From NCBI GenBank assembly GCA_047833665.1, contig CP181261.1, positions 434,001 through 498,000 on the forward strand: a DNA stretch of 64,000 bases. The letters are read 5' to 3'. Position numbers and translations under genes: made by a program. Shown piece after piece: positions 8,429 through 16,859 of the stretch. The number at the start of each line of letters is the position of its first letter. Within the stretch, counting starts at the first letter, position 1. Origin of the DNA: Caproicibacter sp047833665. GTDB taxonomy: Bacteria; Bacillota; Clostridia; Oscillospirales; Acutalibacteraceae. The notes below the pieces were generated by a model. It was given only the letters and a program-made list of their open reading frames with translations. It had not been told where the DNA came from and did no database searches.

Positions 8429-9469
8429 TTATTCGGTTTCGAACATCGACGGGTCATAAGAGTCGATTGCTTTTTCATTGAGTGTAATGCCCGTCATAGA
8501 ATCGGCTTCCTCAGAAATCTCATCAGAAAATTCCTGCGCTTTGTAATCGATAAGCAGATTTTTTCTGCTGTCTTCGTTGCTGAGCATTTCCTCGGTTTTT
8601 TTGGTAATGTCGCCTTTTGTGACCAGAATATAGAGGTAGCCGTCGGAAAGTTCGGCTGCTTTCGTTTCTCCGGCTTCCATGCCGTCCAGCAGTTGTTTTA
8701 AGTCATCGGATACATCGTAGGAATTGAGATTAATGGTTTCATTCTGAACCGAAGCGGTGGAATCAACTGATTTGTAAGCATCCGCCGCCTGCTCAAGCGT
8801 CATGGTTCCGGCATTGATTTTGGAGGCGTAGTCGTCAAATTCAGCTTCTGCGTTTTCTTTTTCCTCATCGGATAACAAGGACAAACTTCCGTTTTCATCC
8901 GTTGCATAAAGCTTGCGCATTACATAGGAAAAATCGGTGTAGTTCTTTTCAAAAAAGTCTTTCAGCTCGTCATCGGAAACCTCTTTTGGGCCGCCTTCGC
9001 CGTATGTTGCCTCAAATATTTTCTGATATTTTGCGCCGAATTCGATGGCGGATAATTTAAATGAACTTTTCGAGATTCCGTAACCTTCCAGCATGCTTTG
9101 GTAACTGCTCCATGCACTGTCTGTATCGGACTCAATGGTGGCCTTTTCTTCATCGGAAAGGGTTAGATTTAAGTCCTCCATTTTTTGGTCTATGACAAAA
9201 AGAGATTTTGTAGAGTTCAGTGCTTTTTCACGAATCCATGTAGAGGCGTCCTTGTCGTCAATGGTTTGTTCCAATACGGATTTTGTTGAATCGGTTACTT
9301 GGGAAGCGGCACTGCTGTACGCGGAAAAGAGATAGTAGATATAGCTTCCAATAGGTACGGTCAGGCTGTCGTTCTTTGCGGCCCAACTCTTGTCGGAAGA
9401 ACACGCGGCCGTTGTGGTCAGCATCACGGCGGCAAGAAGCAATGCGGCCATCTGTTTTATTTTTTTCAT
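8429..9469 (-). CDS. Lipoprotein, SurA/PrsA-like foldase or chaperone
   Basis: Exported lipoprotein of 346 residues. Its signal peptide (1-22) ends in a TTAAC lipobox with C23 as the lipidated residue. The mature part is helical and acidic, with an N-terminal SurA-like chaperone region (to about 170) and a segment at about 170-275 that sits where a parvulin (PpiC) domain would be, but I cannot confirm the prolyl isomerase active residues. It is the last gene of the glmU-prs-pth-mfd operon, 103 bp after mfd; genes of this type often follow mfd in clostridia. The start ATG has a GGAGTGTG site. The likely job is folding of secreted proteins outside the membrane. Confidence 0.65.
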   Translation of the reverse strand: MKKIKQMAALLLAAVMLTTTAACSSDKSWAAKNDSLTVPIGSYIYYLFSAYSSAASQVTDSTKSVLEQTIDDKDASTWIREKALNSTKSLFVIDQKMEDLNLTLSDEEKATIESDTDSAWSSYQSMLEGYGISKSSFKLSAIEFGAKYQKIFEATYGEGGPKEVSDDELKDFFEKNYTDFSYVMRKLYATDENGSLSLLSDEEKENAEAEFDDYASKINAGTMTLEQAADAYKSVDSTASVQNETINLNSYDVSDDLKQLLDGMEAGETKAAELSDGYLYILVTKGDITKKTEEMLSNEDSRKNLLIDYKAQEFSDEISEEADSMTGITLNEKAIDSYDPSMFETE

Positions 9470-9572
9470 TTAACACACTCCGATATCCTGAACTTTTATT
9501 TTTGCGGTATATAGTTGCATAATTGCAATTATACACTGATTTCGTAAAACTGTCCATATTTATTTGATGGAA

Positions 9573-12500
9573 TCACTGCTTTTTCATATCGGATGCAGTC
9601 TGTTGAGTCGGATTTTCCATATATTTCAGTGCTTTTGAAAGTGTTTGGAGTGGTGTTTCGTTTGGTGCAATTTTTACGCTGATATAGGGTTTGGCTCCGG
9701 CGTTAAGCAGGACGCGTCCACGCAGGGCCGATACCAGCGTACCGACTTTCTGCATGTCGATATGGTCGCAGTACAAAAACAGAGAATTTCCCTGCTGGCG
9801 GACTTCTCGAATGCCGAGGCGAGAGGCAATATTTCGCTGCAGTGCGATATCCACAAGCCCATTTACACTGGCCGGCGGTTCACCGAATCGGTCAATCAGC
9901 TCGTCGATAACGTCAAGCGCGTCCTCGCGTGTGCGGATGTCCGCAATGCGGCGGTAGATATCAAGCCGCTGGTTCAAATCCGAAATATAACTTTCCGGAA
10001 TATGGGCCGTAACCTGCATGTCTACAAGGCACTCTTCGCCGTACTCCTGCACCGGTTCTCCTTTCGCACGTCCGATGGCTTCTGCCAGCAAATGCAGATA
10101 CATGTCATATCCGACGGCTTCCATGTGACCGTGCTGTTCGCCGCCCAAAATATTGCCGGCGCCGCGGATTTCCAAATCGCGCATTGCAATTTTGAATCCC
10201 GAGCCGAATTCTGTAAACTGGCGGATGGCGGAAAGGCGTTTCTGTGCGATTTCCGACAGAGCCTTGTCGCGCTTAAAGGTCAGGTAGGCGAACGCCCTTC
10301 GACTGGAACGTCCCACGCGCCCGCGAATTTGGTGCAGCTGCGAAAGTCCCATTCGGTCGGCATTCTCAATAATCAGCGTGTTGACATTCGGAACATCCAC
10401 GCCGGTTTCGATAATCGTTGTGCAGACCAGCACATCAATTTCATGTTCAATCAAGCGCCGCCAGACTTCGGAAAGCTGCTGTTCATTCATTTTGCCGTGG
10501 CCAATACCCACTTTTGCTTCCGGAATTGCCTGCTGAATTTTTGCTGCGGTGCGCTCAATGGTGCCCACATCGTTATGCAGATAATACACCTGCCCGCCGC
10601 GCCTCAGTTCCCTGCGGATGGCATCCATAATAATGTTGTCGTCGTGTTCCAGCACATAGGTCTGCACAGGGTGGCGGTCGTGCGGAGCTTCTTCTATAAC
10701 GCTCATGTCCCGTATACCGGACAGCGCCATGTTGAGTGTACGGGGAATCGGTGTGGCGGAAAGCGTGAGAACATCCACGTTCTTATATTTTGCTTTCAGG
10801 CGTTCTTTCTGTTCAACGCCGAATCGCTGCTCTTCGTCAACAATAATCAGTCCCAGATTTCGGAATTTCACATCTTTGGAAATCAGTCTGTGTGTTCCGA
10901 CTACCATGTCTATTTCGCCGCGCGCCAGCTTTTTGATAATTTCTTCCTGCTCCTTCGGCGTGCGAAAACGCGACAGAAGTTCCACACGAACGGGGAATCC
11001 TTCCATGCGCCGCGTGATGGTTTGATAGTGCTGCCAAGCGAGAATGGTGGTTGGTACCAGCATGGCGCACTGCATGGAATCGGAGATACATTTAAACGCG
11101 GCGCGGAGAGCTACCTCTGTCTTGCCGAACCCCACATCCCCGCATAGAAGGCGGTCCATCGGGGTGCTTTTCTCCATGTCCGCTTTAATTTCATCAATGC
11201 AGCGGAGCTGGTCTTCCGTTTCTTCGAATTCAAAACGTGCTTCAAAGTCGTGCTGCCACTCAGAATCGGGCGAAAAAGCGTGCCCCTTGGCCTGCATGCG
11301 CTGTGCATACAGCCGAATGAGGTCATCCGCAATATCTTTTACGGCACGGCGAACGCGCGCTTTGGTTTTTTGCCAGTCGCTTCCGCCTAAACGGCTTAAG
11401 CGGACGGTTGCGTCCTCACGCGGGCCGATATATTTAGAAACCATGTCCAGCTGTGTTACGGGAACATACAAAAGGTCGTTTTTTGCATACCGAACCTTGA
11501 TGTAGTCTTTGATGACACCGTTCATGTTGATTTTGTGGATGCCCTCAAACACACCGATGCCGTGCGAAGCATGGACGATGTAATCCCCGGGGGTTAAGTC
11601 GGCGATGCTGTAAATTGCCTCACCTTTCTTCTTTTTCTTTGTTTTTTTCACATGGGGAAGAACTGAGCGGCCGTGTGCAATAAGGCCAAAATAGGCGCCG
11701 GGATATTCCAGACCTCCGGACAGAGTCCCCGAGGTTACAACTACTTGGCCGCGTTCGATTTTATCCGGATTTTCAACAAACGCTGCATCGATTCCCTGTG
11801 CCTGCAGGTCGGCAGCGACAGTGCGGGCTGCTTTTTCTGAGCCGCACAGCACGGCACAGGCCCAGCGGTTTGCAAGCATGTTTTGCAGGTCTTCCGTCAA
11901 AAGTTGGAGGCTGCCGCTCCATGTGGAAAGCTGGCGCACCGTCATACCGATCAGGGTGCGCACGGGGGTTTCATACCCTCCGTGAACAAATGCGTCCAAA
12001 TAAATTGCACCGTGGCGCTCAAATACCGTCAGCGCAGTAGTCCAGTCCTCACTGTACTTGTCAAGCCCTTTGCAGAGGGTGCCGTCAGACAGCATGGCTT
12101 TTAAATCCTCGCCCCACTGCCACAGCACACTTTTCATCCGCTCGCGCAATTTGACCGGTTCGCTGACGAATAGAAGCATGTCTTGTGCTAGGTAATCAAA
12201 CAGTGTTGACGTTTTACCGTATAAGAGAGGGAGAAATTTGTCCGCACAGCCGATATGCAGGCCGTTTTTGAGTTTGTCCGCCTGTTCGTTCAGCACAGTT
12301 CTGGCTGCAGCGGCTGTTTTGCCCCTCAATGTGCCGGCAAGCTTGCGAATGTGTTCCGCAAGGATGTCCGGGTGTTCAATCAGTGCTTCGGCTGCAGGTT
12401 CGATGGTGGCGCTTTCAATGCTTTCGGTCCGCCGCTGGGTTTCCGGGTCAAACAGGGATAGGGAGTCGATTTCTTCTCCGAAAAATTCAACGCGTACCGG

Positions 12501-13064
12501 CGCGGAGTTTCCGGGTGGAAAAAAGTCTAAAATCCCGCCGCGCGCGGCAAATTGTCCGGCTCCTTCAATTTGTACCGCCCGTTCATAGCCGCAAGAAGCT
12601 AAAATGTGCAAAACTTGTTCCATCGGAATATTTTTTCCGATTTCCAGCGTCAAGGTGCGTCGCCGGAGTTCTTCAGGAGGAATGGTGTACTGCAGCGCTG
12701 CGTCTATGCAGCAGACCACAGCGTTGCATTTTCCGGAAAGTAAGCGTTCGAGTACCTGAAGCCGCTGATGCTCATATTCATGGGAAATACCCTCTACATC
12801 ATGGAAGGAAAAGTCGCGCACCGGATAAAACAGGGGATTGAGTCCCATTGCCGCAAGGTCGGAACAAAGCCGCTGTGCCTCCGATTCATCGCCCGCAATG
12901 ACGAACGCTCTGCGCCGTAAGTCGGTGCAGAGTGAATATATCAAATTAGCTTTATGAACCCCGGATACCCCGGTTACCGCCGCCGGCAGCGCGCGGCTGC
13001 TGACAGCAGATTCCAAATCCCTAAATTCCTTGAGCTTCCGAATCGCATTTGTTAAAAATTCCAT
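9573..13064 (-). CDS. mfd: Transcription-repair coupling factor Mfd
   Basis: ATP-driven translocase that removes RNA polymerase stalled at DNA lesions and recruits UvrA. At 1163 residues it has the usual length. A UvrB-like N-terminal part (about 1-340) retains QFAARGGILDFFP. An RNA-polymerase-interacting CarD-like domain follows (YIVHASHGIG near 495-504). The motor has Walker A GDVGFGKT at 642-649, DEEQ at 743-746, and the TRG region with GRVGRSSRRAF. The C-terminal TRCF domain follows. GAGGAGA precedes the ATG. It lies 10 bp after the DUF3592 gene in the minus-strand operon. Confidence 0.98.
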   Translation of the reverse strand: MEFLTNAIRKLKEFRDLESAVSSRALPAAVTGVSGVHKANLIYSLCTDLRRRAFVIAGDESEAQRLCSDLAAMGLNPLFYPVRDFSFHDVEGISHEYEHQRLQVLERLLSGKCNAVVCCIDAALQYTIPPEELRRRTLTLEIGKNIPMEQVLHILASCGYERAVQIEGAGQFAARGGILDFFPPGNSAPVRVEFFGEEIDSLSLFDPETQRRTESIESATIEPAAEALIEHPDILAEHIRKLAGTLRGKTAAAARTVLNEQADKLKNGLHIGCADKFLPLLYGKTSTLFDYLAQDMLLFVSEPVKLRERMKSVLWQWGEDLKAMLSDGTLCKGLDKYSEDWTTALTVFERHGAIYLDAFVHGGYETPVRTLIGMTVRQLSTWSGSLQLLTEDLQNMLANRWACAVLCGSEKAARTVAADLQAQGIDAAFVENPDKIERGQVVVTSGTLSGGLEYPGAYFGLIAHGRSVLPHVKKTKKKKKGEAIYSIADLTPGDYIVHASHGIGVFEGIHKINMNGVIKDYIKVRYAKNDLLYVPVTQLDMVSKYIGPREDATVRLSRLGGSDWQKTKARVRRAVKDIADDLIRLYAQRMQAKGHAFSPDSEWQHDFEARFEFEETEDQLRCIDEIKADMEKSTPMDRLLCGDVGFGKTEVALRAAFKCISDSMQCAMLVPTTILAWQHYQTITRRMEGFPVRVELLSRFRTPKEQEEIIKKLARGEIDMVVGTHRLISKDVKFRNLGLIIVDEEQRFGVEQKERLKAKYKNVDVLTLSATPIPRTLNMALSGIRDMSVIEEAPHDRHPVQTYVLEHDDNIIMDAIRRELRRGGQVYYLHNDVGTIERTAAKIQQAIPEAKVGIGHGKMNEQQLSEVWRRLIEHEIDVLVCTTIIETGVDVPNVNTLIIENADRMGLSQLHQIRGRVGRSSRRAFAYLTFKRDKALSEIAQKRLSAIRQFTEFGSGFKIAMRDLEIRGAGNILGGEQHGHMEAVGYDMYLHLLAEAIGRAKGEPVQEYGEECLVDMQVTAHIPESYISDLNQRLDIYRRIADIRTREDALDVIDELIDRFGEPPASVNGLVDIALQRNIASRLGIREVRQQGNSLFLYCDHIDMQKVGTLVSALRGRVLLNAGAKPYISVKIAPNETPLQTLSKALKYMENPTQQTASDMKKQ

Positions 13065-13074
13065 GAGATTCTCC

Positions 13075-13557
13075 TCAACTTTGATAGGAAACAGTATCCG
13101 GGCAGCTTGTTCCCGGTCTGTTCAGATCAATCCACACAATGATGGGATCCCCAACATGAAAATCCGGCGTTTGCCAGAGCAAATCGCTGCGTCCGCGGTA
13201 AGTTTTCCCGCCATACTCATATTCATACCAAAAACGCCACGGATGCCTTTTTCCCAATGCTTTATGTGAAAAAGAAATGTACCTATATTGCCGGACTTTA
13301 TAAACCTTTCCCTGAACAAACAAACCGCTGTTGAGAAGAAAATCGATTTTTTTGTGATGAATCCGTGCGGGGATCCATAGACACAGGGAAAGAAACAGAA
13401 ATCCTAATCCAATCAGCAGAAAAGTGAGCCCGATTTCTTTTTTCAGGCAGTATAGCGGAAATGATATCACGCAATAGATGGTGCCCAATAGTGTCAGCAC
13501 CACCGAAAAACATTCCAAAACGGTTTTGGGTGAAAAAAACGTTTTAAACAGACGCAT
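13075..13557 (-). CDS. DUF3592-like membrane protein
   Basis: 160-residue protein with two membrane helices near the N-terminus (about 15-38 and 45-65). A beta-rich domain follows with the pattern WFxYEYxGKxYxG...DPIIVWIDLNRP, typical of DUF3592 proteins of unknown function. GGAGG lies seven bases before ATG 13557; an upstream TTG is in frame but worse placed. It is inserted between pth and mfd, which are usually adjacent in this gene order, and shares their transcript by position. Confidence 0.65.
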   Translation of the reverse strand: MRLFKTFFSPKTVLECFSVVLTLLGTIYCVISFPLYCLKKEIGLTFLLIGLGFLFLSLCLWIPARIHHKKIDFLLNSGLFVQGKVYKVRQYRYISFSHKALGKRHPWRFWYEYEYGGKTYRGRSDLLWQTPDFHVGDPIIVWIDLNRPGTSCPDTVSYQS

Positions 13558-13588
13558 TGTCAATCCTCCTCAACGGCGGTTTCGTTTA

Positions 13589-14203
13589 TCATCGGTTGTT
13601 GTAAAGGTTCATCGCTTCGGCCGCCCTGCCTTGTACCATCAAGGCAACGGCATCATTAGCATGGACGACTGCCTCTTGAAAGCGCTTGAAGTCCTCCGGT
13701 GAAAAGCGAGAGAGCACCCAGTCGGCAAGATCCCACCGCCGATCGGGCCGATCTCCTATGCCGAGCCGAATGCGCGGAATGTGGTCGCTTCCGGTCAAAT
13801 AGATAATGTTTTTCATTCCGTTCTGCCCGCCGTCACTGCCTTTGAGGCGGATGCGCAGTTTACCGGGCGGAAAGTTGATGTCGTCGTAAAGGACAATCAC
13901 TTTTTCGGGGGGAATGTGGTAGAAGTTCATCGCTTCTACAACGCTTTGTCCGCTTAAATTCATATAGGTTTCCGGTTTTAAAAGCAGAACATTTTTCCCG
14001 CCAATGCAAGCTGTAGTACACAGTCCTTTAAACTTTAAACGGTCAATGCGTACACCTGCCTGTTCAGCAATATAATCAATTGCCATAAACCCGGCATTGT
14101 GGCGGGTACCATCATATTTTGCACCCGGGTTGCCCAGACCCACTATCAGGTATTCAATCGGGCCGGCGGGAAGGGTTCGAGGGTGAAACAGATTGTTCAG
14201 CAT
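13589..14203 (-). CDS. pth: Peptidyl-tRNA hydrolase
   Basis: Recycles peptidyl-tRNA released from stalled ribosomes by cutting the ester bond. 204 residues, normal length. Family landmarks: LIVGLGNPG with N25, catalytic H35 in TRHNAGF, the ETYMN segment (79-83) and D108 in LYDDINFP. One oddity: the usually conserved GGHNG motif reads GGQNG here, with Q127 where E. coli has H113. The start ATG 14203 has AAAGGGAG; a longer frame upstream overlaps prs and is ignored. Part of the glmU-prs-pth-mfd operon. Confidence 0.95.
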   Translation of the reverse strand: MLNNLFHPRTLPAGPIEYLIVGLGNPGAKYDGTRHNAGFMAIDYIAEQAGVRIDRLKFKGLCTTACIGGKNVLLLKPETYMNLSGQSVVEAMNFYHIPPEKVIVLYDDINFPPGKLRIRLKGSDGGQNGMKNIIYLTGSDHIPRIRLGIGDRPDRRWDLADWVLSRFSPEDFKRFQEAVVHANDAVALMVQGRAAEAMNLYNNR

Positions 14204-14324
14204 AAGATACTCCCTTTTAGTTTGTAAAAGTATGCGGAAACGGGCGGGACGGATCATCCGCCCCGCCTTAATAGGCTTGCAAATTATTGATTTAGTTTCT
14301 GTTGCGCAATGATTTGTATTCCGT

Positions 14325-15281
14325 TTATACAAACAGAGGAGAAACGGGCTTGTCTTCATAAATACGATCGATTGCTTCTGCAAAAATAGGAGCTACGGAG
14401 AAAACAGTCATGTTCGGCAGCATTTTTTCCTCCGGGATCGGGATGGTGCTGAGCAGGAAAACATCTTTAATTGGACTGTTTTTAATTCGCTCAATTGCAG
14501 GGCCGGAAAGCACGCCGTGTGTGGCACATGCCGTGACCTGAAGTGCGCCCTCATCCATAATGGCCTTCGCAGCATTGCAAAGCGTACCTGCGGTATCAAT
14601 CATGTCATCCACAAGGATAACTTTTTTACCTTTGACATTGCCAATGATGTTCATAACTTCGCAGACATTGGCTTTCTGCCGCCGTTTGTCCACGATGGCA
14701 AGCGGTACGCCGAGGCGGTCGGCAAAATTACGTGCCCGCGTTACGGAGCCAAGATCGGGGGAAACCACAACATATTCATCGAGGTGTCCCGCAAGCCGTT
14801 CTTTCATGCGGGAGGCAAGCAGAGGAACCCCGAGCAGGTGATCAACCGGAATGTTGAAAAAGCCTTGAATTTGCGATGCGTGCAAATCCATGGTAAGAAT
14901 ACGGTTGGCACCGGCTGTTGTAAGAAGGTCGGCACACAGTTTTGCGGTAATGGGGTCGTGTGCCTTTGCTTTGCGGTCTTGGCGCGCATAGCCAAAATAC
15001 GGCATGACGGCGGTAATTCTGGCTGCGGAGGCACGCTTCATGGCGTCAATCATGATGAGCAGCTCCATGAGGTTGTTGTTGACAGGTGCGCAGGTGGACT
15101 GCACAATGAAACAGTCCGAGCCGCGGACTGAATCATAAATAGAAACCGAAATTTCACCGTCGCTGAAAGTTCCTACTTCGCTTCTGCCAAGAGGCAGCCC
15201 CAGGCATTTGGCGATTTTTTTTGCAGTTTCCTGGCTGGCACTGGCAGCGAAGATTTTGATATCTTTCCCATGAAAACTCAT
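14325..15281 (-). CDS. prs: Ribose-phosphate pyrophosphokinase
   Basis: Makes PRPP from ribose-5-phosphate and ATP for nucleotide, histidine and tryptophan synthesis. 318 residues, standard length. It contains the N-terminal IFAASASQETAKKIA segment, the DLHASQIQGFF flexible-loop region, and the PRPP-binding loop VDDMIDTAGTLCNAA near residue 220. It is encoded between glmU and pth, a linkage conserved in many Firmicutes. A G-rich GGGGGAT site precedes the ATG. Confidence 0.97.
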   Translation of the reverse strand: MSFHGKDIKIFAASASQETAKKIAKCLGLPLGRSEVGTFSDGEISVSIYDSVRGSDCFIVQSTCAPVNNNLMELLIMIDAMKRASAARITAVMPYFGYARQDRKAKAHDPITAKLCADLLTTAGANRILTMDLHASQIQGFFNIPVDHLLGVPLLASRMKERLAGHLDEYVVVSPDLGSVTRARNFADRLGVPLAIVDKRRQKANVCEVMNIIGNVKGKKVILVDDMIDTAGTLCNAAKAIMDEGALQVTACATHGVLSGPAIERIKNSPIKDVFLLSTIPIPEEKMLPNMTVFSVAPIFAEAIDRIYEDKPVSPLFV

Positions 15282-15317
15282 TTGTGTTTATCCCCCTAAT
15301 GTTTGTCTGTCTTTTGC

Positions 15318-16340
15318 CTATTTTGTCATAACTGTATATGGAGCAACGGTCTGACCGGATTCAATGGTGCAGCCGCTGCATTGTACGGAATTAAGAATGA
15401 CTCCTTCACCGACCGTGCAATCCGTCAACACAGTATTCGGGCCGATGACACAGCTTGCCCCCACCGCTGTTCTGCCGCGGAGAATTGTCCCGGGGAGGAT
15501 GGTCACATTGCTGCCAATCACAACATCCGGTCCAATAATCACTCCGTCGCTGCAGGGAATATCGGTTCCGGAGAGAAGATGTGTGTCTAGAATTTTCTTT
15601 CTGGCAATTTGGTTTAGCTCGGCAAGCTGCAGGCAGTCATTAGCGCCCAGCACGGCTTCCGTGCTGTCGGCTTTGCAAGCATCCGCTTCCCGATTCCGTT
15701 CAATCAAGAGCCGGACGGCATCTGTTAAATAATATTCTCCCTGTGTGTTGTCATTTCGAATTTCAGAAAGAATTCCAAGCAGTTCCTCTGCTTGAAACCA
15801 GTATGCTCCGGAATTAATCTCTTGAATCTTTTGAACTTCAGCAGAGGCGTCCTTTTGTTCCACAATAGCAGCGAGCCTTCCGGTCTGCGGGTCGCGCACA
15901 ATGCGCCCGTAGCCGGTGGGGTCAGAAAGCTCGGCGGAAATCACCGTCACGGCGTTGTTGTTCTCTTTGTGAACTTTATAAGCCTTTTGGATTTCCCTCG
16001 GACTAATAAACGGCGCGTCTCCGTTGAGAATTAAAACATCACTACTGCGGTTTGAGCGCAAAAAATCGGCCGCCATCATTACGGCGTGCCCGGTGCCCTT
16101 GCGCTGTGGCTGATAAGCGGTGTAAATGGCGGGGTCGTAACTCTTTAGAAACTGTTCCACCTGTTCATGCCGATAACCGGTTACAACGCAAAGGCGACCT
16201 ATTCCTGCTGCCTTTGCGGAATCGAGTACCCATTCCAGCATAGGCTTAAATAAAACGGGTGCAAGAGCCTTAGGCCTCTCCCGTTTCATCCGTTTCCCTT
16301 CTCCTGCGGCCAGAATGATGGCACAGTTCTCTTTTGACAT
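15318..16340 (-). CDS. glmU: GlmU-type nucleotidyltransferase, C-terminally short
   Basis: N-acetylglucosamine-1-phosphate uridylyltransferase domain that would form UDP-GlcNAc for the cell wall. The 340-residue protein has the N-terminal LAAGEGKRMKRERPKAL loop, QxxxxGTGHA (QPQRKGTGHAV), LNGDAPF with the metal-binding Asp, and EINSG. After residue about 250 come only a few hexapeptide turns (IIGPDVVIGSNV, CVIGPNTVL), and it stops. Full-length GlmU is about 455 residues and carries the acetyltransferase active site in the part missing here. ATG 16340 with GGAGGAAT is clear, and the end is a normal stop, so this looks like a genuine short form, not a break. First gene of the operon. Confidence 0.85.
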   Translation of the reverse strand: MSKENCAIILAAGEGKRMKRERPKALAPVLFKPMLEWVLDSAKAAGIGRLCVVTGYRHEQVEQFLKSYDPAIYTAYQPQRKGTGHAVMMAADFLRSNRSSDVLILNGDAPFISPREIQKAYKVHKENNNAVTVISAELSDPTGYGRIVRDPQTGRLAAIVEQKDASAEVQKIQEINSGAYWFQAEELLGILSEIRNDNTQGEYYLTDAVRLLIERNREADACKADSTEAVLGANDCLQLAELNQIARKKILDTHLLSGTDIPCSDGVIIGPDVVIGSNVTILPGTILRGRTAVGASCVIGPNTVLTDCTVGEGVILNSVQCSGCTIESGQTVAPYTVMTK

Positions 16341-16444
16341 GCTGATTCCTCCGTAACCTGTGGGGTGCATATCGTTTCCAAGTTTATTTTCTATATTTAT
16401 ATTATTTATGTTAATAATGATGATTCCGTATTTCATTCACTTCT

Positions 16445-16472
16445 ATTATCTCATATTCATTTTATTTTTCAA
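16445..16472 (-). promoter_or_regulatory. Promoter of the glmU-prs-pth-mfd operon
   Basis: On the minus strand: TTGAAA (16467-16472), 16-bp spacer, GATAAT (16445-16450), about 105 bp before the glmU start. It is the only convincing promoter seen upstream of the six-gene run. Confidence 0.6.
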
Positions 16473-16859
16473 GTTATTTTAGGGTATCTGTTAAATTTAT
16501 TGCAATCTAATACGATTTTTGTTAAAAATTTATTGACTTATTCCTCTGCGTGCAATAAAATGATATGTAAGAATGGATATATATGGCAAATATGGGCAAG
16601 AAAATATGGGCAAGATAAATCAAACGAACGATTATTATGTCATTTTTGTGGCCGAGAGGACATGGATTAAGAGAATTGTCTGTTCAATGGGGGTGTTGCC
16701 GTTCGGAAAGACAAAGGCAAATTGAGATAATACGGTCCTTTCAAAAAAATATGGGATTTTATATAGCATTTAATTAAGGTATTTGTTATAATACAGTTTG
16801 AGCGATTTGCAATTGGGCGCAAATGTTCACCAATATATTATCATTCAGGAGGTATTTGG
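16473..16859 (+). promoter_or_regulatory. Long leader region of ppdK with two promoter candidates
   Basis: This 387-bp stretch has no gene I trust. It contains a near-consensus promoter, TTGACT (16533-16538), 17 bp, TAAAAT (16556-16561), pointing toward ppdK, and a second TATAAT at 16787-16792 with a poor -35. Transcripts from the first would carry a leader of almost 300 nt. A 50-codon frame (16573-16725) lacks a ribosome site. I see no riboswitch I can name. Confidence 0.5.

Noticed and set aside
9645..11147. 500-codon open frame on the plus strand
   Set aside because: It is antisense to mfd, has no ribosome site and the product looks like no protein; a shadow of a long conserved gene.
16573..16725. 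50-codon frame in the ppdK leader
   Set aside because: No Shine-Dalgarno before the ATG and repetitive GKYGQENMGK-like start; not enough to call a gene.
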